Positions 15,301 to 21,031 of a stretch of 21,031 bases of DNA are shown one piece after another. The stretch covers positions 1-21,031 of the forward strand of contig BNUW01000026.1 in assembly GCA_025997655.1 (NCBI GenBank), read 5' to 3'. How positions within the stretch are numbered: position 1 is the stretch's first letter; each line of letters starts with the position of its first letter. Position numbers and translations under genes: made by a program. The notes below the pieces were generated by a model. The model saw only the letters and a list, made by a program, of their open reading frames with translations, made no database searches and was not told where the DNA came from. The stretch comes from Spirochaetia bacterium. Its GTDB lineage: Bacteria; Spirochaetota; Spirochaetia; Treponematales; Breznakiellaceae.

Positions 15301-16977
15301 TTCCGGTGAGGGGGGAACCAGGATTTCCTTGTCCAGCATCATGGCAAAGGCCAGGGGCACGGCAACGTTTTTGGCCACCCCGCCCTGGAGGAATATCTTC
15401 CCGCCGATGGTGCGGTTTCCCACCACCCGGTTCAGGTAATTTGCTACTATAGAACCGATGATCCCTGCGGTGATATTTTCCTTGGTGGCCCCCTGCTGGA
15501 CCGCCTTGCGGATATCAGAATTGATAAAGGCCGAACAGTGTTCCCCGAATTTGAGGGGGGCATCGGCATTCAGGGCGATGGGGCCGATGTCCTGGGCGCT
15601 GTGAATGGAAAGATCCCCGGATGCGGATTCCTCCAGGAAAGAGCCGGTCCCGGCGGAACAGGCTTCATTCATGGCATAATCAATAGGCACCCCGTTTTTG
15701 AGGAGCACGTACTTGGCGTCCTGCCCGCCGATCTCAAAAATGGTCTCCACCTCAGGATCAAAGTAGGTGGTCCCCACCGCATGGGCGATAATCTCGTTAT
15801 ACACACCGGGGGTTTCCAGAAACACCCCCAGGATCTCCCGTGAGGAGCCGGTGGTAGACACCAGCCGGATATCGACCTGCTTGCTCCCCGTATCCGCAAC
15901 AACCTTCTCCTGGATGATCGCCAGACATTCCTTCAAAGCCTTAACCGGGTCCCCGTGGGTACGCCCGTAATGACTCGCCACAATCTCGTCGGTCTCGGCA
16001 TCCACCAAGCATGCCTTGGTGGTGGTAGAACCGCCATCCACCCCCAGGATATAGCGGCGCCCCGCCTGCACCTTGCCGTCGGGCTTGTCAAAAGTCTTTA
16101 CCTTATTAGTCCAATCCTTCAGGGCGCTCAATGCGCCGAAACGGATCTCGTTGGGCTTAAGAAGCTGCTCAACACCCGGCAGGGGACTCCCGGACTGGGG
16201 GGCCAGCACCGCCGCGCCCAGGGCCTCAAACACCGAGGCCGTAGGGGGGATGATAAACTCAATGTGGGGGGCCTTCTCCCGGATAAACCGGATGATGTGC
16301 CGGTTCAGGGTGATGCCCCCGGCCAGAACCACCCGCCCGGAGCGGATCTTCGCCCGTTTCAGGAAGTCGATAACCTTCACCGCCATCACATCGGAAAGGG
16401 ACAGGACAATATCGTCCTTGGTGGCCTCCCGCTTGTTGAGCCGGTGGGTACAGTCGCTCTTCATGAACACCGAGCAGCGGGTTGAAAGGGCATAGACCTT
16501 CGCATCATCGCTTACCTTGTCGATATCCTCAAGCTTCATGTCCATCCGGGCAAGCTGCTGCTTGAGGAACTCCCCGGTACCGCTGGCGCACTTATTCCCG
16601 GAGAAGTTGTTGATGATCTTCCCGTTTTTGTCCAGGGAATACACAACCAGATCTTCGCCGCCCATGCTGACCACCGCATCGGCCTTTAGATTCAAGGCCC
16701 GGAGCGCCGCTTCCACGCACAGGGGCTCCAGGGTCCCCGCCGCGTCAAACATAAACCGGCCCTCATTACCGGTAACCAGGGTGGGAATCCCCTTGGGGAC
16801 ATTGCTTTCACTCATAAGCTTCCGCACCGCCGCGCCAAAATCCCCCTCATGGGGAACTGCGGCGCTCCATATCACGCTGGTCTCCCCGAAAGACTGCCCA
16901 TTATTTTCCGCCATTTGGCTTTCAGCCAAAACCATCTTCAAGCTGGTGGAACCGATGTTAATTCCTAAAGATTGCAT
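12367..16977 (-). CDS. Giant 2-hydroxyacyl-CoA dehydratase activase-like protein (BadF/BadG type, DUF2229)
   Basis: A 1536-residue cytoplasmic protein. It has two ASKHA ATPase domains of the HgdC/BadF type: residues about 5-260 (GINIGSTSLK) and 310-570 (LGVDGGSTTTK). Each holds the Cys pair used in relatives to bridge a [4Fe-4S] cluster: C130 (NKCASGTG) and C168; C440 (NEACSAGTG) and C481. A CQSCDNRCP motif (602-609) and C636 follow. After an Ala-rich linker (about 665-730) comes a DUF2229 / dehydratase-like region starting near FVVGIPRAFSVHTLYPLY, with further cysteines. HgdC-type proteins use ATP to push one electron into dehydratases. This long form is widespread in anaerobes and its target is mostly unknown. 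GAGGGG lies only 2 bases from the ATG, so the ribosome site is odd. Confidence 0.9.
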   Translation of the reverse strand: MQSLGINIGSTSLKMVLAESQMAENNGQSFGETSVIWSAAVPHEGDFGAAVRKLMSESNVPKGIPTLVTGNEGRFMFDAAGTLEPLCVEAALRALNLKADAVVSMGGEDLVVYSLDKNGKIINNFSGNKCASGTGEFLKQQLARMDMKLEDIDKVSDDAKVYALSTRCSVFMKSDCTHRLNKREATKDDIVLSLSDVMAVKVIDFLKRAKIRSGRVVLAGGITLNRHIIRFIREKAPHIEFIIPPTASVFEALGAAVLAPQSGSPLPGVEQLLKPNEIRFGALSALKDWTNKVKTFDKPDGKVQAGRRYILGVDGGSTTTKACLVDAETDEIVASHYGRTHGDPVKALKECLAIIQEKVVADTGSKQVDIRLVSTTGSSREILGVFLETPGVYNEIIAHAVGTTYFDPEVETIFEIGGQDAKYVLLKNGVPIDYAMNEACSAGTGSFLEESASGDLSIHSAQDIGPIALNADAPLKFGEHCSAFINSDIRKAVQQGATKENITAGIIGSIVANYLNRVVGNRTIGGKIFLQGGVAKNVAVPLAFAMMLDKEILVPPSPELMGCFGVALLAKRKNADGLLDEKPVVIDDLLTRVIGYERVFTCQSCDNRCPIQVLTVGGEGAGQGGPGRKYMFGGRCNKYTNMRKKVKDVPVFDYVEKRQKLLFEEFAAPVSPAALQRIKAGEAAVNKAEVLNGGSEALKTAQLAAAQFTAASPAPSSNTAASYKRNFVVGIPRAFSVHTLYPLYSWFFHELGIQTFLSTEVAHAGVARAESTYCFPAEIAHGAVQDCLDKGADYILLPHFRDMPSYEEKVHANFCPITQALPYYIEKAFPDVDKKKFLPLVVSFKFGEGKALELFTVMTDLLGIDPAETRAAFDKALQKQYDYFAAIKKLGEEAIKDARKADRPVIAILGRPYNAFTAEANMGIPRKFTTRGFSIVPFDILPFEGEDIFPNMYWYYGQQDVKSAALLKKEDNIYVTYITNFSCAPDSFILHYLKWFMGQKPFLVLELDSHSADAGVDTRVEAFLDIIDGYRAKKDAIEGERYHNGWRFVAERTTGNNFDLRIDNDKTGEKVPIVGNKRVKVLLSNMGAISTEYMAAAVRHQGINAEAMPVATGKTIQVARAHASGKECVPSHLVLGGALQFFFSEQYRKDELYLLFVPITTGPCRTGQYYVYYENLFKDLRLENVVIFILSADNSYGELGGDFVKDMWRGFVLADYLKDIQTSLKAVAVNPEQALTAFEKSWRKVMHAVEFDQNKIWTELEQVARDVKKIPLKRKVVDCPKVLVVGEIYVRRDDFAVGELTDLMSERGIVVKVAGIAEWIHYLDFVREYALKKLINLQKPGKRLFSKPWKDLKKLEIEEWWKHSIEKKVLSILGPTGLIPDTPHDMHEIMKYTQEHFVNLELNSEIAVSSGAAAAAMDHGYSGIVNISPFACLIGRVIEGLFTPWARERNYPILSVEVDGNLLPPNIVNKLNIFMVNVLRFKGSNDLSSLVDKAGSHNKRFDIYGGTNDENGNGTAGTDGRIGKAEAEKELAGAPF

Positions 16978-16990
16978 AACCCCTCATTTA

Positions 16991-17023
16991 TGCGGTGTAT
17001 ACCGCACCGTCTAAGCGGAGCAA
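16991..17023 (-). promoter_or_regulatory. Candidate promoter and palindrome of the activase gene
   Basis: On the minus strand TTGCTC (17023-17018), 16 bases and TATACA (17001-16996). The -10 box sits in an inverted repeat TGCGGT-GTAT-ACCGCA (16991-17006), a possible operator. The leader would be about 12 bases. Confidence 0.4.
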
Positions 17024-17114
17024 AACGAATTTTCGCCTGCTGCCGCTCAAATCTACGAAATAATCTACCAAGACCGTCAATTTGATTCAATAGAACCCGT
17101 TTCTGACGTTCTCC

Positions 17115-17127
17115 GGTAAAATTTACC
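17115..17127. promoter_or_regulatory. 13-base palindrome in the divergent activase/perR region
   Basis: GGTAAAATTTACC has perfect 6-base arms around a central A. It stands between the divergent promoters of the activase and the Fur-family gene. Factor unknown. Confidence 0.35.
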
Positions 17128-17145
17128 AAAATAATAAAAAACCCC

Positions 17146-17191
17146 TTGCTTTTTTGAAGCTAAGGAAATATATTAATAATAGTTATTATTA
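17146..17191 (+). promoter_or_regulatory. Promoter and Per/Fur-box-like operator of the Fur-family gene
   Basis: TTGCTT (17146-17151), 17 bases and TATATT (17169-17174). A perfect palindrome TAATAATA-GT-TATTATTA (17174-17191) overlaps the end of the -10 box and the expected start site. It resembles AT-rich Per boxes, and its position would block transcription, so autorepression is likely. Confidence 0.65.
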
Positions 17192-17206
17192 TTGGAGTAA
17201 AGATTT

Positions 17207-17641
17207 ATGTCAAGACCGGGCGCCGACAGAAAGCATAGTAAAAAAAGGGATGCGATCCTGGCGGTAGTCCGATCTACGGTCTCTCATCCCGGCGCCCAGT
17301 GGGTATACGATCGGCTCAAGTCGGATATCCCCGGCCTCTCCCTGGCCACGGTATACCGGAACATCAACCTGTTCCGGCAGGAAGGGGCGGTGGCGTCCGT
17401 TGGGGTTATTGACGGGGAAGAGCGGTTTGACGGCCGGGTGGAACCCCATCCCCATTTTGTATGCGGCTGCTGCGGCAGAGTCATAGATTACGATGCCCCG
17501 GAATTGCCGCCCCAGTTTTCCAAGGTTATGGAAAAACTGAAGGACGTGACGGACACCCAGGGAGGCTTCATCATAGATTACCGAAAGACCGTATTCAACG
17601 GTCTCTGTGCCGAATGTGTGAAAGCGAAAACCACGGCTTGA
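17207..17641 (+). CDS. perR: Fur-family regulator, PerR-like
   Basis: A 144-residue metalloregulator. The N-terminal winged helix (about 10-75) includes the recognition helix LATVYRNINLFRQEG (46-60). The C-terminal dimer domain has HPHFVCGCCG, giving H81, H83, C86 and C89, and a second CxxC at C134/C137; the two CxxC pairs form the structural zinc site. In PerR, His and Asp ligands sense peroxide through Fe2+ or Mn2+. GGAG lies 9 bases before the ATG. It is 35 bases upstream of a rubrerythrin gene, the classic target of peroxide-sensing repressors in anaerobes, which argues for PerR over Fur or Zur. A palindromic operator overlaps its own promoter. Confidence 0.85.
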   Translation: MSRPGADRKHSKKRDAILAVVRSTVSHPGAQWVYDRLKSDIPGLSLATVYRNINLFRQEGAVASVGVIDGEERFDGRVEPHPHFVCGCCGRVIDYDAPELPPQFSKVMEKLKDVTDTQGGFIIDYRKTVFNGLCAECVKAKTTA

Positions 17642-17676
17642 GCCGTTGTAAATATTTTTAAGAGGAGAGTACTATT

Positions 17677-18219
17677 ATGAAGAAATGGGTATGTACTGTT
17701 TGCGGGTATGTTTTTACCGGGGATAAGGCCCCCGATGTCTGCCCCCAGTGTAAGGCGCCGGCGTCCAAGTTCAACGAGCAGAAAGAAGGGGCCGCCTATG
17801 CCGCGGTCCACACCGTTGGTGTTGCAAAGGGCGTGGAAGAGGACATCCTGACCGACCTCCGGGCCAACTTTAACGGCGAATGTACCGAAGTGGGCATGTA
17901 TCTGGCCATGGCCCGTGTCGCCGACCGGGAAGGCTATCCCGAAATTGCCGAAGCCTTCAAGCGTTATGCCTTTGAGGAAGCGGACCACGCCTCCCGTTTT
18001 GCGGAGCTTCTGGGGGAAGTCATCACCGACTGCACCAAGAAAAACCTGGAACTCCGGGCGGAAGCCGAACACGGCGCCTGCGCCGGCAAGACCGACCTGG
18101 CCAAACGCGCCAAGGAACGAAACTACGACGCGATCCACGACACGGTCCACGAAATGGCCCGTGACGAAGCCCGCCACGGCGCCGGATTTGCGGGGCTGCT
18201 GAAGCGGTATTTCAAATAA
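17677..18219 (+). CDS. rbr: Rubrerythrin with N-terminal rubredoxin domain (reverse rubrerythrin)
   Basis: A 180-residue cytoplasmic peroxidase. Residues 1-32 form the rubredoxin iron site (C6, C9, C22, C25: CTVCGY and CPQCKAP). Residues about 48-178 form a four-helix ferritin-like di-iron domain with ligands such as E68 in NGECTE, E101/H104 in FEEADH and E164/H167 in DEARH. In classical rubrerythrin the rubredoxin part is at the C-terminus; here it is first, as in the reverse rubrerythrins of obligate anaerobes. It reduces hydrogen peroxide to water with electrons from reduced pyridine nucleotide via partner proteins. An AAGAGGAGAG ribosome site lies 8 or so bases before the ATG. A strong terminator follows. 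Confidence 0.92.
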   Translation: MKKWVCTVCGYVFTGDKAPDVCPQCKAPASKFNEQKEGAAYAAVHTVGVAKGVEEDILTDLRANFNGECTEVGMYLAMARVADREGYPEIAEAFKRYAFEEADHASRFAELLGEVITDCTKKNLELRAEAEHGACAGKTDLAKRAKERNYDAIHDTVHEMARDEARHGAGFAGLLKRYFK

Positions 18220-18239
18220 GCCCTTGTATACGCATTAAC

Positions 18240-18288
18240 AGGGGGGGCGGAGCGGATAAAGATATCCGTTTCGGCCCCCCGCTTTTTT
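18240..18288 (+). terminator. Rho-independent terminator after rubrerythrin
   Basis: A G-rich arm (18241-18247) pairs with GGCCCCCC (18273-18280). An internal stem GCGGATA / TATCCGT adds pairing, and the T-run of GCTTTTTT follows. It ends the perR-rbr transcript. Confidence 0.8.
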
Positions 18289-18346
18289 AGGGGTTTTGTT
18301 TTTTCTGCAAATTTGGTAACATCATAAACTTAAGGATTTTTAACCA

Positions 18347-18362
18347 CTATACTGTTGTATAG
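18347..18362. promoter_or_regulatory. Inverted repeat upstream of the acetate transporter promoter
   Basis: CTATAC-TGTT-GTATAG, 6-base perfect arms, about 21 bases upstream of the -35 box at 18384. A regulator site is possible; it is short enough to be chance. Confidence 0.3.
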
Positions 18363-18383
18363 GTATTAAAATAAAAAATTCCC

Positions 18384-18412
18384 TTGCAAAAAATAAAAAG
18401 CTCTGGTACCAT
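18384..18412 (+). promoter_or_regulatory. Leaderless promoter of the acetate transporter gene
   Basis: TTGCAA (18384-18389), 17 bases and TACCAT (18407-18412), then 6 bases (TATTTT) and the ATG at 18419. The predicted transcription start is the A of the ATG, and no Shine-Dalgarno sequence exists. Confidence 0.7.
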
Positions 18413-18418
18413 TATTTT

Positions 18419-18976
18419 ATGTCAACGGAACAAAAATTAGCCAACGCCGGTCCCTTAGGGTTGATGGGCTTTGGGATGACCACGGTTTTATTGAACCTGC
18501 ACAACGCCGGATTTTTCCCCAATTCTTCTATCGTCTTTGCCATGGGGATCTGCTTCGGCGGCCTTGCGCAGATTATAGCGGGGATTCTGGAATTCACCCG
18601 GGGCAACACCTTTGGAACGGTGGCCTTTACTTCCTACGGGTGTTTTTGGCAGAGTCTGGTCGCCATATGGATTCTGCCGGTACTAAAACTGGCGGAAAAA
18701 CCCGACCCCGCCTTTTTGGGCTGGTACCTCCTGCTCTGGGGCGTCTTCACCCTGTTCATGTTCATCGGCACCCTCAAGGGCAGCAAGGTGTTGCAGTTCG
18801 TGTTCCTATCGCTGACGGTTCTTTTTGTACTGCTGGCCCTCCACAATTTCCTGGAGAGCCGCCTTATCGGCGTCATTGCGGGGTGGGTGGGCATCGCCTG
18901 CGGTCTTTCGGCCATGTACTTAGCCATGGCGGAGGTACTCCACGAACAGTACCACAAAGCGATATTGCCGTTCTAA
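18419..18976 (+). CDS. GPR1/FUN34/YaaH-family acetate transporter (SatP type)
   Basis: A 185-residue inner-membrane protein with six hydrophobic helices. It has the family signature near the N-terminus (NAGPLGLMGFG, 9-19, equivalent to the NPAPLGL motif). Conserved features further on are the FGGLAQIIAGILEF segment in helix 2-3 and FGTVAFTSYGCFW. SatP proteins form hexameric channels that move acetate/succinate with protons. In a fermenting treponeme, acetate efflux or uptake is a sensible role. The size is normal for the bacterial family. It is a single gene, with the perR-rbr terminator upstream and the NYN-CSD gene downstream on its own promoter. Confidence 0.88.
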   Translation: MSTEQKLANAGPLGLMGFGMTTVLLNLHNAGFFPNSSIVFAMGICFGGLAQIIAGILEFTRGNTFGTVAFTSYGCFWQSLVAIWILPVLKLAEKPDPAFLGWYLLLWGVFTLFMFIGTLKGSKVLQFVFLSLTVLFVLLALHNFLESRLIGVIAGWVGIACGLSAMYLAMAEVLHEQYHKAILPF

Positions 18977-18988
18977 GAAAATCACCTC

Positions 18989-19017
18989 TTGCCCTATCTC
19001 CCCGGATAGGGTAAGAT
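18989..19017 (+). promoter_or_regulatory. Leaderless promoter with inverted repeat in the spacer, NYN-CSD gene
   Basis: TTGCCC (18989-18994), 17 bases and TAAGAT (19012-19017), then 6 bases and the ATG at 19024. The spacer contains CCCTATC (18992-18998) and GATAGGG (19005-19011), a 7-base inverted repeat placed where a repressor or MerR-like activator would act. No Shine-Dalgarno is visible. As no T-run follows, terminator function is unlikely. Confidence 0.6.
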
Positions 19018-19023
19018 TGTGGT

Positions 19024-19983
19024 ATGAACAGCAATTTAAAAGAATTTATCAGGATAGGCATATTTTATGATGGTTACTATTTTTACAAAGTAAGTAATTA
19101 TTATAAATATGAACATGAACGGAAATCACGGATAAGCATAACCGGCTTACATGAGTTTATCAGAAGTAAAATTGCGGAACTTACCGGGATAAATGACAAA
19201 CACTTCTGTCAAATTATTGACGCCCACTACTTTAAGGGCCGGTCCTACGGCAGGGATTTGGGGGAGAAGGTCCAGAGCGAGCGGGTATTTGACGATATAC
19301 TGATGAAGGAAAATATCGTAAGCCATTACCTGCCCCTGCGCTACAGCAACGACAGTAATACTATGCATGAAAAGGGGATTGATGTATGGCTTGCCCTGGA
19401 AGCCTATGAATTGACAATATACAAAAAATTTGACATCCTGGTTTTGGTAGCCGGGGACGGCGATTATGTACCATTGGTGCGGAAACTCACCACCCTGGGC
19501 ACCCAGGTCATGCTCATCAGTTGGGATTTTTCCTATTACAACGAGGACGGCGTCAGCACCGAAACCAGAACCTCCCGGCAATTGTTAGAAGAAGTGTGCT
19601 ACCCCATCCCCATGCACGAATGTATCAACAAAAATAACGGTGAAATTATTAACAATTTATTTGTATCGGAAAAGTTTTATTCGTCGCCCCAGGCTGTTGT
19701 AAAAAATGAAGAACAAAAACCCCAGCCGGATCAAGGGCAGCCGGAAGATGAGGGGCAATACTCAACCATTTGCAGCCTGCGGGATGGGTTTGGTTTTATC
19801 CGGGACGAACGGAACAATAATATATTTTTCCATTACAGCACCCTCACCAATATCGACTTTGACGAACTGACAACGGGCATGAAGGTAAAATATTATACCG
19901 AAGAGGATTTGGAACGAAGCAAAAAGGAAGACGCCCCCCGGTACCGCGCCAATAAAGTAACGGTCATAAAAGAAGACGGCTAG
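19024..19983 (+). CDS. NYN-domain (LabA-like) RNase fused to a cold-shock domain
   Basis: A 319-residue protein in two parts. Residues about 9-195 are a NYN/LabA-like PIN-fold nuclease: IGIFYDGYYFY (D16 as first acidic residue), EKGIDVWLALEAY (D120) and LVLVAGDGDYVPLV (D145, D147), which together form the metal-binding acidic site. After a polar Gln/Glu/Pro linker (about 225-245), residues 246-316 form a cold-shock OB fold with RNP1-like DGFGFIR (254-260) and RNP2-like NIFFHYS (266-272). The expected role is binding and cutting of RNA in the cytoplasm. The central insert around 85-115 is longer than in minimal NYN proteins. The start follows the promoter by 6 bases. Confidence 0.85.
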   Translation: MNSNLKEFIRIGIFYDGYYFYKVSNYYKYEHERKSRISITGLHEFIRSKIAELTGINDKHFCQIIDAHYFKGRSYGRDLGEKVQSERVFDDILMKENIVSHYLPLRYSNDSNTMHEKGIDVWLALEAYELTIYKKFDILVLVAGDGDYVPLVRKLTTLGTQVMLISWDFSYYNEDGVSTETRTSRQLLEEVCYPIPMHECINKNNGEIINNLFVSEKFYSSPQAVVKNEEQKPQPDQGQPEDEGQYSTICSLRDGFGFIRDERNNNIFFHYSTLTNIDFDELTTGMKVKYYTEEDLERSKKEDAPRYRANKVTVIKEDG

Positions 19984-20166
19984 AACTTAAAGGTAAACCC
20001 CCTGCGAATCAATGGGGCATCAAAATGTACTATCGCTGTTGTTTGTTACGACAACGGATCCATTCGCGGTAAATTCATTACCGTGCTCCGTATTAATGCC
20101 TACGTAGGCTACGGTTATATTCCGTATATCAAAATTTCCCTGATAAATTTTACCCGCCGCCTTCAT
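19980..20166 (-). pseudogene. Remnants of an outer-membrane-type protein C-terminus
   Basis: On the minus strand a frame from 20166 to 20020 reads MKAAGKIYQGNFDIRN and continues with beta-like polar sequence. A second frame just beyond reads HFDAPLIRRGFTFKF and stops at 19980. The terminal GFTFKF, ending in Phe with alternating hydrophobics, is the C-terminal signature of outer-membrane beta barrels. A frameshift near 20022-20030 could join the two. No signal or full barrel is present, so this is a relic. Confidence 0.4.
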
Positions 20167-20383
20167 CAGTTCGCTGAATCCGGCCGGTATTTATGGAAAT
20201 CAGTTTGGCAAGAATTTGCGCCTTTGTCTTAAAATGGGAATATACGGCGTCGATGCTGACATCGGCCCTGCGGGCAATCTCCCGGATGGTTGTTTCTTCG
20301 TAGGAATGTTCAATTACAAAAAGCTGTTCTGGAAATGTATTTTTTTTACTATCAATATCCGGGGGTTTTTTCCGATAATGTGA
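20150..20383 (-). pseudogene. Truncated TetR-family regulator
   Basis: A minus-strand open frame of 77 codons without ATG. It contains the TetR DNA-binding core: LFVIEHSYEETTIREIARRADVSIDAVYSHFKTKAQILAKLI, with helix-turn-helix and the YSHFKTK element. The normal N-terminal helix is degraded, and after LAKLIS the frame turns into unrelated sequence and stops at 20150. The roughly 130-residue ligand-binding domain is missing. Confidence 0.65.
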
Positions 20384-20396
20384 TCAAGGAGAAATT

Positions 20397-20609
20397 ATGG
20401 CTAAAATTGATCAGATTGCTGCATCTTTGGAAAAACTTTATGCGAAGCGGGATGCCGTGCGTAAAGAGATCGTCGCTACGGAAAAAAAATTACTTTCCGA
20501 AGCGAGGGCGCTTGCTAAGCCCAAGGCTGCAAAGAAGCCCGGAAAAAAGGCCTCTGGCAAGAAGGCGGCGACGGCCAGGAAGCCCAGGACTTCCAAGCCG
20601 AAAGCCTAA
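20397..20609 (+). CDS. Small Lys/Ala-rich basic protein (histone H1-like tail)
   Basis: A 70-residue protein. Residues 1-37 form a charged amphipathic helix that could be a coiled coil (IDQIAASLEKLYAKRDAVRK), and residues 41-70 are a Lys/Ala/Pro/Arg tail (KPKAAKKPGKK...). Such tails bind nucleic acid non-specifically, as in bacterial H1-like proteins. AAGGAGA lies 5 bases before the ATG, and a perfect terminator follows 5 bases after the stop, so it is a genuine single-gene unit. Nucleoid binding is inferred from composition only. Confidence 0.75.
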   Translation: MAKIDQIAASLEKLYAKRDAVRKEIVATEKKLLSEARALAKPKAAKKPGKKASGKKAATARKPRTSKPKA

Positions 20610-20614
20610 ACAGC

Positions 20615-20641
20615 AAAAGCCCCGGAAACGGGGCTTTTTTT
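20615..20641 (+). terminator. Strong terminator with GNRA tetraloop
   Basis: AAAAGCCCCG / CGGGGCTTTT closes on a GAAA tetraloop (20625-20628) and ends in a T-run (20635-20641). It may serve both strands, since A's precede the stem. Confidence 0.9.
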
Positions 20642-20713
20642 GAGTATGGCTCAGGTCTCCCTAGGCTTTCCTCATATCGTTCCCGCCTACCTGATACCCT
20701 CAAGAAATTACTA

Positions 20714-20787
20714 TGAGGCTGACACGATTCGAACGTGCGACCTTTAGATCCGCAATCTAATGCTCTATCCAGCTGAGCTACAGCCTC
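20714..20787 (-). tRNA. tRNA-Arg (anticodon GCG)
   Basis: A complete cloverleaf of 74 bases read on the minus strand: acceptor GAGGCTG / CAGCCTC with discriminator A, D-arm GCTC...GAGC, anticodon stem TTAGA / TCTAA with loop TTGCGGA (anticodon GCG, reading CGC and CGU), and T-arm GCACG-TTCGAAT-CGTGT. CCA is not encoded. The promoter is at 20857-20885. Confidence 0.93.
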
Positions 20788-20856
20788 ATGTTTCTTCCTA
20801 TATATATGGCGTTTATTCCGTTAACTATCCGGCGCTATTTATATGGAGACTTTGTT

Positions 20857-20885
20857 ATATTAGTTTATAGCGTTTTTCTTGTCAA
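20857..20885 (-). promoter_or_regulatory. Promoter of the tRNA-Arg gene
   Basis: On the minus strand TTGACA (20885-20880), 17 bases and TAATAT (20862-20857). Transcription would begin about 20850, roughly 63 bases before the tRNA 5' end at 20787. Confidence 0.75.
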
Positions 20886-20967
20886 TGCGGTGGGGGGTGT
20901 ATAACACGACAAACGCATGAAAGGAAAGTGATATACTTTTTCATAAGACCTGGGAGGGGTTAAAGAA

Positions 20968-21031
20968 ATGGAAGAGGTATTATCATTTCTAGAAAGCTTG
21001 GAAGATGACCGGCAACAATGGAAAGTAGACC
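20968..21031 (+). CDS. Start of a probable ISAs1-like transposase (partial)
   Basis: Only the first 21 codons are in the window: MEEVLSFLESLEDDRQQWKV. The L-x-D-x-RQ-x-WKV pattern resembles the N-terminal segment of ISAs1 / H-repeat-associated transposases, usually followed by a Tyr-Pro-Leu stretch that would lie outside. A GGGAGGGG ribosome site is 8-9 bases upstream. The position beside a tRNA gene suits a mobile element. No terminal repeat could be identified from this end alone. Confidence 0.45.
   Translation, partial: MEEVLSFLESLEDDRQQWKVD

Noticed and set aside
1..21031. CRISPR array, rRNA genes, replication origin, integrase
   Set aside because: No regularly spaced repeats of suitable length, no rRNA-like sequence, no DnaA-box cluster and no integrase reading frame were seen.

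Overview
The window looks like chromosome of an anaerobic spirochaete, most likely a free-living or gut-type treponeme. The evidence is a glycyl-radical activase, a giant acyl-CoA dehydratase activase, a reverse-type rubrerythrin next to a PerR-like regulator, a long treponemal-style PRPP synthetase, and secreted ankyrin proteins. Core genes are moderately G+C-rich. Several inserts are strikingly AT-rich or decayed.

Layout. (1) 1-1391, plus: 3' part of a pyruvate formate-lyase-type activating enzyme and a tandem FMN split-barrel protein. (2) 1392-3045: an AT-rich insert with two minus-strand genes, a PD-(D/E)XK-like nuclease and an unrecognised Trp-rich partner. Near-perfect 20-base inverted repeats enclose it. 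An attC-like hairpin lies on the left and a large branched palindrome on the right. It is the best candidate for an undescribed (possibly defence) module. (3) 3046-5708, minus: prs and an FGGY kinase, translationally coupled. (4) 5813-6799, plus: a nucleoside-recognition (Gate) membrane protein. (5) 7063-9609, minus: a phospholipase A2-like secreted protein and two paralogous secreted ankyrin proteins. (6) 9610-12334: an accessory patch with short ORF remnants, an XRE regulator with paired operator-like sites, a membrane-protein remnant, an antitoxin with a truncated VapC, two copies of a 50-base REP-like repeat, and an AbiEii-type nucleotidyltransferase with an overlapping partner. (7) 12367-16977, minus: a 1536-residue activase. 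(8) 17207-18219, plus: a PerR-like regulator and rubrerythrin. (9) 18419-19983, plus: a YaaH/SatP acetate transporter and a NYN-nuclease/cold-shock fusion. (10) 19980-20383, minus: remnants of a TetR gene and an outer-membrane-type C-terminus. (11) 20397-21031: a Lys/Ala-rich small protein with terminator, a minus-strand tRNA-Arg, and the start of a probable transposase.

Metabolically the stable genes fit strict fermentation: radical-enzyme activation, reductive activation of dehydratases, acetate transport and peroxide defence. A recurring regulatory theme is that several genes lack a Shine-Dalgarno sequence and have a sigma70-type promoter whose -10 box ends 5-9 bases before the ATG, which implies leaderless or near-leaderless mRNAs. 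No rRNA, CRISPR array, integrase or replication origin was seen.
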